Shown here one piece after another: positions 35,901 to 46,723 of a stretch of 64,000 bases of DNA. Positions within the stretch are counted from its first letter, which is position 1, and the number at the start of each line of letters is the position of its first letter. The notes beneath the pieces were generated by a model, which made no database searches, had not been told where the DNA came from, and was given only the letters and a program-made list of their open reading frames with translations. The stretch is from Orobanche coerulescens (Eukaryota > Streptophyta > Magnoliopsida > Lamiales > Orobanchaceae). Both the position numbers and the translations under genes were made by a program. The stretch lies in contig CM065812.1 in the NCBI GenBank assembly GCA_033398695.1, positions 141,986,858 to 142,050,857 of the forward strand, read 5' to 3'.

Positions 35901-37624
35901 GTCAGATTTTCACCGACCAAAAGAGCCTGAAGTACATTTTCACGCAGAAATAGCTTAACATGAGACAACGGAGATGGTTGGAATTGATTAAGGATTACGA
36001 CCTCGAGATTCTCTATCATCCGGACAAGGCAAATGTGGTGGCAGATGCCTTGAGCCGGAAATTGGTATCGCTTCGGGCGCTTGAGTTGCTTACGGCTCAG
36101 TCGGGACTTTGGCGAGAGTTTATGAGTTTGAGCATTGAGATTGTGCTACCAGAGAGTTCTGGGCAGTTGCGTACACTTGAAATTTCGTCGTCCTTAGTCG
36201 ATGACATTAAGTCGGGACAGTTAGAGGACCCGATGTTTATTCAGCTTCGAGAGAATGTAGGGAAGGGGAAAGCCACGTGATTCGTGATACATGAGGATGG
36301 TGTATTGAGATTCCAAGGCCGACTTTGTGTTCCGAACGACTTGGAATTGAGGTAGAGCATTATACGAGAGGCTCACGCGTCACCTTACTCAGTCCATCCG
36401 GGCTCGAGCAAAATATATAAAGATTTGAGAAAGAATTTCTGGTGGAATGACATGAAGAATGAAGTAGTCAAGTTTGTGGCTAAGTGTTTGACTTGTCAAC
36501 AAGTCAAAATCGAGCTTCAGCGGCCAGCCGGATTGTTGAAACCACTTCCCGTCCCGGAATGGAAGTGGAAAGATATCTCCATGGATTTTGTTATGAGTTT
36601 GCTGAGGACGAAGACCGGAATGAATATGGTGTCGGTGATCGTGGACCGACTGACCAAGTCGGCACATTTTCTGGGAATCAAGGATACTTGGGTTCCATAA
36701 AAGTTGGCTCGTGTTTTTATCGCACAGATAGTAAGACTTCATGGTACGCCGAAGACCATTGTTTCGGACAGAGATGGCCAGTTTGTATCGCATTTCTGGC
36801 AGGCGGTACATAAGGCATTGGGGACACATTTGCGTTTGAGTACATCTTTCCACCCTCAGACCGACGGACAGTCCGAACGTACCATTCATACGTTCGAGGA
36901 TATGTTGCGCGCATGTGCGTTAGACTGGAGTAGTGACTGGGAGGAGCATTTGGCCTTGATTGAGTTTACGTATAATAATAGTTGGCACGCGTCGATTAAG
37001 ATGGCACCTTATGAGGCACTTTATGGCCGACGTTGCCGATCACCGATATGTTGGGATGAACCGTCCGATCTAGTTGGCACAGAGCCGGACCTTATGTTGG
37101 AGACGAGGGAGAAAGTTGAATTGATTAGAAAGTGAATGTTAGCGGTTCAGAGCCGACAAAAGTCTTATGCGGATGTTAGGCGTCGACCCTTGGAGTTTGA
37201 GGTGGGAGATCATGTTCTGTTGAGAGTGTCCCCGACGAAGGGAGTTTTCCATTTTGGGAAAAAGGGGAAGCTCAGCCCGAGGTATATTGGGACTTTCGAG
37301 ATATTGGAGAGAGTCGGTGAGTTGGCAAACCGTTTGGCTTTGCCTCCATCGTTGAGTCATGTTCATAGCGTATTTCACGTCTCCCAGCTGAGAAAGTATG
37401 TTCTGGACCCATCCCATGTTATTGATTTCAGGGACGTAGAGATCGAGAAGGATGTTACGTTTGAGGAGAGGCCCATTAGAATTTTAGAGCGTCGAGTCAA
37501 ATAGTTAAGGCACAAAACCATTCCTTTGGTTAAAGTGCAATGGTCGAGGCACGGAGTAGAAGAGGCAACGTGGGAGTTAGAGGAGGATATGCGTTCGAGG
37601 CACCCCGAGCTTTTTGATTCTTAA
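32929..37624 (+). pseudogene. Tekay/Del gag-pol polyprotein, multiply broken
   Basis: Gag appears to start at 32929, where ATT stands in place of ATG before an RGRGRGR stretch. Gag core 33200-33450 (RPPQFDGASDPSGWESWL). Two zinc knuckles follow: [14 protein letters not shown] (33917), where His is replaced by Asn, and [14 protein letters not shown] (33979), intact. Protease has [10 protein letters not shown] (34280). RT has [32 protein letters not shown] and [11 protein letters not shown] (35280). RNase H, integrase (CLTCQQVK; SDRDGQFVSHFW; HPQTDGQSERT) and a chromodomain-like VQWSRHGVEEATWELEED complete it. Stops at about 32962, 33136, 33451, 35951, 36278, 36353, 36698, 37132 and 37502, and a gag frameshift near 33480, inactivate it. 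Confidence 0.92.
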
Positions 37625-37644
37625 GTTTCGGGACGAAACTTTAT

Positions 37645-37659
37645 TTCATAGGGGGACAA
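37645..37659 (+). promoter_or_regulatory. Polypurine tract of complete Tekay element
   Basis: TTCATAGGGGGACAA immediately before the 3' LTR start at 37660, after the GTTTCGGGACGAAACTT box (37624-37640). Confidence 0.75.
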
Positions 37660-39611
37660 TGTAATATCCGTACCTTTCTATTCTTAGCAGTTTTGATTTT
37701 TCGTGTATGTCTATTTTTATCGACTTGCTTGTAACCGTTTCGACATTTTGAATCTACTTTGTTCTTGGAGTTTTTCCATTTGGACGAGTTTTGGTGATGT
37801 TTTTACGTGATTCCATTTTATATCATGTTTTGCCGTATGTACGTTCGATTCTCGTAAAACTCGCTCATTTTCGTTGTTTCTTGGTTTGAATGAGTTCGTA
37901 TGATTGAGTTGGTCGTGTTGAGACTTTTGATTTGTTAATCCGATGTCGTATGGTGATTTTCGGGCACTTGGGCCATTTTTGTAATTTCCTATAAGTTAAG
38001 GGAATTTCTTATTCGTTGTCGTATTTTGGATTCCCGGGTAGTCCGAATGATGTTTTCTTGTGATGTTTAGACTCGTCATCGAATATTCTTCATAGTCGTA
38101 TTTTTGGTTCGATAGCAGGTCCAAGTTTCGAAGTCGTCCGGAGTCGTTTGGGCCGGCGACAACGAACTTCTTGTCGGCCCATAGGTGTTACGGCCGTAAC
38201 ACCCCATCTGTTACGGACGTAAGATGGCCATTGTTACGGCCGTAATACACTACTTGTTACGGCCATAGCGGCCCGCTGTTTTAAGAACAGCGTGCAGGTC
38301 AGAACAGCAGTTTTTTTATCCCTTCTCTTCGTTTTCTTCGACGTGCGACTTCAGAGGCGATGTCCACCGGTATTGCTCGGAGTTTTCTTCAAATTCCATC
38401 ACCGTAGAGTCGTCTTAGCATATTATCATCAGCGTAATCATCCTCCATCGTCCGAATCCGAGGTATTTTCTTCAGGAACCCTAGCTTGTCAAATTTGGGG
38501 GGTTTCCGGGTTTTTCTTGATTAATTCCGAATTGTTCATGTATGTTACAAAATTCCTTACCGATTGTTGTTATTGGGTGATTCCCAATCCGTTTTCCTCG
38601 AGTTTAATCCGTGAATTGTTGATACGGGGAGATTTTGCGTAAACCCTCGCCCGTATCAATTGGACGTTTATTGTCATGAATTGTAATTGGGGTTATGGGT
38701 GTATTCCATTCGATTACTGTTGTCCGTTAGGACTGAGTTGTGTTAATCCTTCGTTTAGGAACCGTCATTTTCCATCCGGACCGTTCGTAGTCGTATTTCA
38801 TTTCCGATTCTTCAAAGATGTCTCAAAGGCAAGTACTTTGCATTTGTTTACCTGTTCTAGTATTTGAATTATGGCTATTCGTGGTTGTGTGGATGGATAT
38901 GTGTATGTTCACCTAGGGATGGTCCGACGGGGCCTCTAGGGATACGTATTGCCGTGTGTGTGCATATCACGAACTATGGTTAACCACCCAGGGATGTCCG
39001 ATGGGGCTCTGCGGGGTACGGTGGCCGTGAGTCTCGTACCAAGGTTAACTTTGAATTGTTTAGTTGGAGAAAATGTGTTTTGTGCTTGTGCACCGTTAAT
39101 ATTCCGGAATATAAATAATTTCTAAAATGATTTTTGGCGCATATATTCATCTGATTAGAATGTAGTTCAAATGGATTGTACTTGCACTAGTAGTTGTCGC
39201 TAACCCCTTAAATGGGGGAAATACTTTTTGTATTTCAGGTACAGGTCTTGGAGACAAGCGAGCACTCGAGCCGTATGAGAATGATGGGCAAGCATGATAC
39301 TGTTCAGTAGTCAATTGTTGGTGTTCTGTTCTGTCGGTTGTTATTGATGTCTTGGTTTGGGATTTCTGTATTATAAAATTGGTTTAAGTACTCGAGTACT
39401 TCCTTTTTGAATTTGTTAATGTTGTGTTCCCGTTTGGGAAATGGATTTGATGTCAGATTTTATTGTCGGATTGTAGTCTTTTATTGAATTGTCGTTTAGT
39501 TGACGGTTGTATGTCCATGTCGGATGTCATTTGGGTACGTTAGCCTAGTGGATTCCACAGTGTAGGGTCCACGGCGCTGAAATATGCCCTGATCGTCTTG
39601 GGGGTGTTACA
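37660..39611 (+). repeat. 3' LTR of complete Tekay element
   Basis: TGTAATATCCG to GGGGTGTTACA. Collinear with the 5' LTR; differences are concentrated in the first 400 bp and around the palindrome cluster (38184-38264). Confidence 0.92.
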
Positions 39612-39660
39612 CAAATATTATTACTCGGGTATAAGATTTGCCCGAGGACGTGCAAAAGAT

Positions 39661-39673
39661 AAGTGTGGGGGAA
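39661..39673 (+). promoter_or_regulatory. Polypurine tract of Athila-type element
   Basis: AAGTGTGGGGGAA after CGAGGACGTGCAAAAGAT. This pairing is characteristic of Athila/Tat 3' ends and links the DNA on both sides of the Tekay insertion to the Athila pol upstream. Confidence 0.6.
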
Positions 39674-39675
39674 TT

Positions 39676-40950
39676 TGTTTGGTATATTTTGAGTAATATT
39701 TTTATTAGTATTTTATGTATATAATTGTGTATTTTGTGTCATAATTTATTATTTTTGCCATATATTTATATTATTTCATTTTGTTAGAATTTTCTATAAT
39801 TTTATGTCATTTTTGGATAATTAATCAAGAATAAAATTATATCTACAGTTTAACCAACCGGTACAAGACAGATCAATTGGTTCAAGGATGATATTTTTAC
39901 AAAATTCAAATATAGTCATGCCTGGTCTCATTTTATTCGTTTCGTCGAGACGATCGTTTTATAAAAATCATCTGAATCCGAGTTCGTATGACGCAGTTAT
40001 GACCGTTCGAAGGACAATTAAATAGACGGACCATATTGCGCCACATGTCAACACCGGATTGGACCAGAAATTCAACACTCTGCTGACGTCAGCACCCCTT
40101 GGCAGCCGTGAATTATTGAAATGGTGGGATTTAAATATTTTAAAATTATTAGTTAATTAATTTTGAAGTAGTATAAATATGGGATGAGTGTGTAGTGTTT
40201 TGAAGGGGAGAAAAAAGAAAATAGAGAGAGTTACTGTAAGAGAGAAAAATAAAAATATTGTGTAATAAAATTATATTTGAGTAATAATATTATGAAATAT
40301 TTATTTATTTGTGTTGTTATTATGAGTGAGTAATTTTATTTTACTGGGGTTATGATGAAACCATGTCTATATTATTATTAATATTTATATAATAATTCCA
40401 AATTTTTAATAATTATGATTTTCGCTTCAATAGGAGAATATTATTTCATCAATTATATCACGTATTTTTGATAATTATAATCCCCATTGCTTTGTGATTA
40501 TTGATATTAGTTAATTTCTTTGATTATTTGTTTTCCATTAAATTGGATATATATAATGCTTAGAAATTATATTTTTCAAGCGAAGGAAAATCTTTATTTG
40601 AATTATAATTTTGTACTTATTGTTAAATCTATAGGGAAATAGTGAGAATGATTTCAGAATTTATTCCCTGAATTTCTTGGAATTAAAATATAAAATAAAT
40701 AATAAATAGACATTGGTGGATTCTAAACCCTAGTAAATTATTTAAAATTAATTTATCTAAAATCGACTTAAAAATTACTGTCATTTAATGCAATTATTAT
40801 AATCTTTAAAAAATAAAATTATTTGGACTAGGTTAGAATTTAATAAAATTTGGTTTAAAACTATAGGAATATTTTTACTTCACTATCATAGTCCTCCATG
40901 TGGAATCGACCTTGCACCGCATATCTACATCGAACGAACGTGCTTGCAAG
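39676..40950 (+). repeat. Probable Athila-type 3' LTR, approximate right end
   Basis: Starts TGTTTGGTATATTTTGAG after the polypurine tract. A TATA box TATAAATA lies at 40172-40179. Near 40895 the phrase CCTCCATGTGGAATCGACC resembles the R-U5 sequence of Athila LTRs. The right border is not defined; CA dinucleotides near 40947 are candidates. No coding capacity. Confidence 0.5.
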
Positions 40951-42230
40951 TATTAGACTAAAGAATCAATAAACAACAGTTAACTTGGTAAAATAATGAC
41001 AATTAATTTGATAAAAATATCCGAATTAAAGAGAATTGTAAGAGTTTGAAATATAGATTCCAAGGCTAGGTTTCTGTTGATTACTAAGTTTAATCGGGAT
41101 TTATTCCAAAGAGTTCAAGTGTGTTTCCAAAATGATAATCACAACAATATTCTAAAGTCCCTCTCGATATACATTAAAACGTAGATTAACAACCTATAAC
41201 AACGTCTCCGTTTACTATAAATTATCTAACTCCAAATTGTTCATAAGATTAAATATCATCATAGCTCATCACCGATTTCTCAATCCCGTAATTTACTACG
41301 TTAAATACTCGAAACCTATTAATGCCCTCATCTCTCGAATTATGAGCAATTAAGGTAAACATGTAAAAACATTGATCAAGTGTTCTAACATGAATCAAAA
41401 CCAGGTATTTCATAAGGAAAACACATTAGGTAAATAAAATCATCAATCCTTCCAAACCATATTCAATGTACTCCCATGCCCGGAATCTAACAAGTTTAGC
41501 CGGACATGATAATGAAAGAAAAGATTAATAATCATCATGTTCATGCTAAATAAGATAACAAAAATGAGTAAAAGATATGAAGAATATAAAACTGGGATGG
41601 TGTCTTGAGTGATCCCGGTTCAAGCCTTCAAGTGTTCTTGAGGTGTTCTTCAAAAACTCTCTTCAAATCTCCTTCTTTTGGTTGAAAAGCTCTCAAATCT
41701 TATGTTTTTTTCTCTCTCCAATCTCTCCAATCTGAGAATATCTTTCTAAGTCCAGCCAAGGGTCCTTTTATAAAACCAAAAAAACCATTTTTCTTGTTCA
41801 AACCGTGTTCAAACGTCAATCAAGGTGGTTGAATCAGAAAAGTGACATGGCCCGTGTCATAGTCTTCTAAAATTTGCAGTTGCTTATGGCTAGGCAACCC
41901 GACCGTGTTGTATGACACGGTCGAGCCAGTGACATGGCCCGTGTCAAATGACACGGCCGAGTCCCTGTTGGTCCGGTTTGACTCCGTTTTTCATTCTTTT
42001 TCGGCTCGATCTCTCATTTCCACATTGCTTGATATGTATTGGGTATTGAGACTTTGTTCTTGCTTGATAATGTCCTTAAAACACCTATAAAATCAAATCA
42101 AAATGTACCCAAACGTGATCGAGTCAAACAAACACAATATGAGCACAAATGACACAATTCTACATATTTTAGGATCTTAAAATCCGGAAAAACCTTATAA
42201 AAATATATGTAAAATGAGTGTTACTAAGGA
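40951..42230 (-). repeat. LTR-like sequence on the minus strand, borders unclear
   Basis: Minus strand has a TATA box TATAAAAGG (41774-41766) preceded by a cluster of GACACGG and CCGTGTC half-sites (41960-41842) and a long AT-rich leader after it. This is the promoter layout seen in other LTRs here. No interior or TSD was recognised. Confidence 0.4.
41842..41960 (-). repeat. GACACGG/CCGTGTC palindrome cluster
   Basis: Copies include TGACATGGCCCGTGTCA (twice), GACCGTGTTGTATGACACGG and TGACACGGCCGAG. All are variants of a GACACGGCCGTGTC palindrome. Confidence 0.6.
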
Positions 42231-43179
42231 CCAAAATATTTTGAGATATTTTCAATGATTTAGAAACGCATTTGCTTAGACCCGAAGGTCGAATATTTCT
42301 GAAAAGTTTTAATTAAAAGAAAGGTGTCCTCAATTTTTTTATTAAACGCAAGATGGTTTTTCAAAGTCTCGATGACGACGTTTGTACTACTTTTTCGAAA
42401 TATGATACTCAAGATCAACTGGCGTTTTCAAATTATTTTCAAAAGGTGGTTTTCGTTTTTAAAACCTATTATTTGCTGTTACGGTCGGGGAACGTACGTG
42501 TGACGTTAGCATTGTCGTTAGGTGTTGGCCCTCTAAGTTGTGATTGAATTGGTGGTGTGAGCGTTAATTCGTTCGCCAAACATTCATTGTGTCTCTGTGA
42601 GAGGTGTGATGTTGGTATTGACTATTGTCGTTTCGGGGCGATTTGCGTGTTATCACACCTATGCGAGCTGTTAGAGTTTGGGTTTGTATGATTGTGTACA
42701 TCAGTGATTGTTTCGTGATGTTTTGTAATTATGTGCTGGTTATCGTTCGGGCCATTGAAATCGCCGAATGTATGCCGTCGTTGCTGTGATTTTGTGCATG
42801 TGGGTCGTCTTACATTGATATGTTGTGCTGAGTTGGCATCTCATGTATGTTGTTTTGCGATGTTATGTTCCATTGTACCTAGCAGTTGTATATTCGGTAT
42901 ACCGAGGTGCTTCAACTATAATGTGCCGGGGCATGTACGTACAAATTGTCCTTCTCGCCAGTAACGTGTTCCAAGTGTGGACTCGAGGGACACATAATCT
43001 AGTTTTGCGAGTTGGTTTCCGAGCCTTTCGGGGTACGAACTTCAGCACAGATGTTAGGATCGGCTTTGAGAGGCCCTTAAAAGATGTTTCTATCAGTTAC
43101 TTGTTGTGTTGTTACCTTGCTTCCATTGTTGTGACTTTCGGGGATGACACTTCTTTTAAAATAGGTCGAACGTAATACC
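42231..43179 (+). pseudogene. Remnant of Tekay-like gag and 3' interior end
   Basis: Near 42908 CFNYNVPGHVRTNC is a zinc knuckle whose second Cys is Tyr. One base out of frame, CSKCGLEGHII then a stop, F and C form a second knuckle (about 42966-43010). The end of the segment, TTTCGGGGATGACACTTCTT, is a decayed form of the GTTTCGGGACGAAACTT box that precedes Tekay LTRs, and the LTR at 43180 follows. All of pol is deleted. The stretch 42231-42700 has no clear identity. Confidence 0.5.
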
Positions 43180-43415
43180 TGTAATATCCGGAATTTCCAC
43201 AACTGTTGTTTAATATTATTTTATCTGAGTTATATTATACAGCGTGGAATTTGTATAGTATGAATAAAATAAATGAAGGATTGAGAGATCTGTATTGGTA
43301 TAATTGTCGTACTTGGTCGATAATTGCATTTGAGGATATAGTGCGTTGTGTATACGTATCTAGTATGTTGATACGTTGGACAAGAATAAGCTGATAATGG
43401 CTAAGTACAGCCACA

Positions 43416-43861
43416 TTAGCGCACGCTACGATGTATACTTAGCGTACGTTAAGGCAAAAGGATTACACACGTTAAGGAGTATAGTTAACCTACGTTAAGA
43501 TGCTAAGTGTTACGTACGCTATGTATAAGGCATTACATACGTAACGAGAGGAATCGGATAGCTCAGGCTATGGCCGATAGGTGGGACCCGTGGTTGGCAG
43601 CTTTCGGCGAAGAACGTGCTTGGTCGGGTCAACTCTTGGTTAACATACGCTATGGGTAGTGCATTACGTACGTTAAATGGGGATTTACTGTAGCAAGTCA
43701 ACATATGTATTATGTACGCTATGAAGGAAATATTACGTACGTAAGCAAGTGAACGAAATAGGAAAGTGAGTTCTGGAATGATGTTACGTACGCTATGTTG
43801 GATGTTTAGCGTACGATAGAGAGCATTACGTACGTTAATGTTGAGTGATAACGTACGTAAT
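43416..43861 (+). repeat. Palindrome cluster upstream of TATA, LARD2 LTR
   Basis: About 13 copies: TTAGCGCACGCTA, TTAGCGTACGTTAA, TTACGTACGCTA, TTACGTACGTTAA, TAACGTACGTAA and others. TTACGTACG-type arms dominate here, whereas LARD1 is dominated by TTAGCGTGCGCTAA. Confidence 0.88.
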
Positions 43862-45470
43862 GAACAATGCAGTTTATAAAATGAAGATCGACTTCTCATT
43901 TCTTCACGAGAGAAAAACCTTTCCTCCTCCAACCTTCATCCCTCTGAGCATGTTAGTGAGATTTAACCTCTTCTATCTCGATTATGATCTTGGAAACATG
44001 GATTAGAAGCTTCGATATGAATATATCAATGGTTCTTGAAGAGTTTGATTGTGTTATTCATGTTCTTGAGGTATGTTAATGAACTCTACACCTTGAATTC
44101 GGATTTTGATGTTATTGTTGATGAGCAATTCATATGAAGATGATTATGGTGTTGTTGTTATGATTCTTGAGGTTATATGAATTGTATATTGGAAGATACA
44201 ATGATATATGACTTCGATTATGTTGGTTGTTATAATCATGGTTATGGAATCATGGTGTTCTTGATGTTATTGATGTACATTTATCACATCAAAAAGGAAA
44301 ATATGATAAGATGTATGATGGTTTTTAAGTATAATCATGGAATTGATGATTTAGACCAATGCTATGTTGATTGTAGTGGTAGAATTCGTATGTTCTTGAC
44401 GAAATACGAATCATGATAACAATTTTGAATCCAGAAAGATTATAGTTAATCTTATAACAAGATTCTCAAATGTATTGAACTAGTTGGCTAGTTCGGGTTG
44501 CCGATTACGCCGACAGTATTGTCCTACTATGAAATTTACAACTATAAACAAGGAGGAATCGTATTAATTCGTATGAATTCGGAATAGAGTGTGTTATGTA
44601 ATCCTTGTTATCGAGATGAGTTGATTATTGATATGATTATTGGATTAGCGTGGTTATGAGTTCATGATTGATTGATTCGGGTTATTCGAATTTATGTTTA
44701 ATCGGAATATTGTGGAACCGTTAGGTTTATTGATCGGTTGTATTGATTGTTAAGTATGATCATCAAGTTGCTGTTTGTATTGTAGATATGAGTTCGTATT
44801 TGTAGAGCTGGATTATTTGGTTTTGTATATGATCGAGGTTTTGTTGAGCCATTGAGTTTGATTGAATGATTATATCGGGAACTGATTATTATCGAATATG
44901 TGTTAATTAATTACTTCATTAGGTTGAGATTATTGATCGGTGATTAGAACCTTGCTTTGCGGTCGTGTTCGAGAATGTTCTTGAATTGCATTGATCGGGT
45001 CCGAGAAGCTTTTAGGCAACGACAAGGAATTGGTAACGGCTTCATCATCGTCGTGTTGGTATCGAGGCAAGTATATTACTTGATCAGTTTATAATATTTA
45101 ATTAATGGTTTCTATTTCATTCGTTTATAATTCGTATAGCAATGATTATAATTGTGAACACAGGGTATTTGGGATTTCAAGTTGTTTTCGGATTTTGGGA
45201 ATTTAAATCCTAATGTATATGATTTACTTTTGTTATTGGTACACTTAGGTATCGAGGATACATTATGTTATAGCTGAAGACATGAACTATCTACCGTCCG
45301 TGACATTTTGGACCGTCGAATATTGAGGATAATTGTTGGTGATGGTTTTGCCATCGAGATTGCTCTCGAAGGACTCGGGGCAAGTAATATATCATTTTTG
45401 TCATTTTGTGTCGATCATGTTGTCGTGCATTGTGTATTGTTGTTTTGTGCAGTTGTGCATTGTTGTCAAA

Positions 45471-45690
45471 TGTCCACCATGCGTTGATATATTGGGATCA
45501 TCATGGGAATCTATAGTTGTGTGCGCTGGATCGTTGGATAGGTATTTCGACCATGCGTTGATCCGTTGGGATCATCATGGGAATCTATAGCTATGTGCGC
45601 TGGATCGTTGGAAAGGTAAGTCCACCATGCGTTGGTCCGTTGGGATCATCATGGGAATCTATAGCTGTGTGTGCTGGATCTTTGGATTAC
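45471..45690 (+). repeat. Minisatellite in LARD2 LTR (three units)
   Basis: Units of about 75 bp carrying CCACCATGCGTTGATCC, GGGATCATCATGGGAATCTA and GTGCGCTGGATCGTTGG. Confidence 0.85.
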
Positions 45691-46723
45691 CATGTGTTGT
45701 CGTTGTACATACGTATATTATGGGTTATCCATAAGTATACATTGTTGTTATTGATGTGATCATATTGACGTCGTCATATGAGTATGCATTTGTAGGTCTT
45801 GCGTTAGGACCATGTCCGTATGTTGTATTGATCTGATCTCGGATTAGACTGACATGATTGTTGTGGTATTATGCATCCCGAGGTATGTACTGTTTTTCCT
45901 TTGGTAATTGTCTTTCGATGGACAATCGATTATCATATTGAGATCTGATGAGGTTACCCGATGGATTGGGTTGAACAGATTTAGTAGATTTTGTAGCAAT
46001 AAGTTATGATAATGTTTTGAGAACCTTGGGTATTATTGAAATATAATACAGATATTTCGGTATGAGCTCATTGTGTCGTTGAAAGGATACGGGATGTGAA
46101 CTTTGATAAAGTTATGGCGGTAAGATTACATTGGTAGTATTCTTACTTAGTGTTTTTCATTGGTACGTAATTATTGACGTGATGTGATGGTTATCATTGT
46201 TGGATATTATAGCTGACCCCGTCGTGTGCTTTCTTTTTAGGTTCTTGGAATATCAAGCTTGTAGCGGTCATGGAGAGATGAGCTTCCCGGAGGATACTGG
46301 CTAGGCCATGTATTTGTGTATTGAGTTTCCTGATCAGTTCTTGTATTCCACTGCTAGAGTATCTTAATTGTTTGTCTTTTCCCGCTGCGTGAGTATTTTT
46401 AAATGGCCTTTTGGTATCTGGTAACTTAGGTTACTTTGGCAATCGTTTTCTAAACTATTTTGTTGGTATGTGTAAGCGATAGCTTAACGTATGTTTTTAA
46501 ACTGTTGAGTTTTGGCATTTCAGGCCTTGTGGTTTCAAATGAGATTTTTACGACGGTTTTGATAAATGAGTTTTATTAAGTCTTCGAATGTTTTTAAAAG
46601 ATAGTACCGTCGTTCGCCTCTTAGGCGTTTGTAAACGTTTGTAAATCTTTCTTTAGCCTTATGGGTTCCATCTCGGGGCCCACAGCACTGTAATATTCCC
46701 GATCGGATCTGGGGTGTATTACA

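Larger units (their letters stand above)
30768..39611 (+). mobile_element. Complete Tekay/Del Ty3-gypsy retrotransposon (8.8 kb)
   Basis: Two LTRs (30768-32706 and 37660-39611), 5-bp target duplication CAAAT (30763-30767 and 39612-39616), initiator-Met primer site, gag-pol and polypurine tract are all present in order. LTRs differ at roughly 5-7 percent of sites by eye, so it is not recent. Coding is broken by many stops, so it is structurally complete but not autonomous now. It sits inside Athila-like non-coding DNA. Confidence 0.93.
43180..46723 (+). repeat. LARD2 LTR (3544 bp)
   Basis: TGTAATATCCGG to GGGTGTATTACA. Palindrome cluster 43416-43861, then TATA box TATAAAAT at 43875-43882 and a long leader. 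A three-unit minisatellite at 45471-45690 is the complement of the LARD1 array. Confidence 0.85.
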
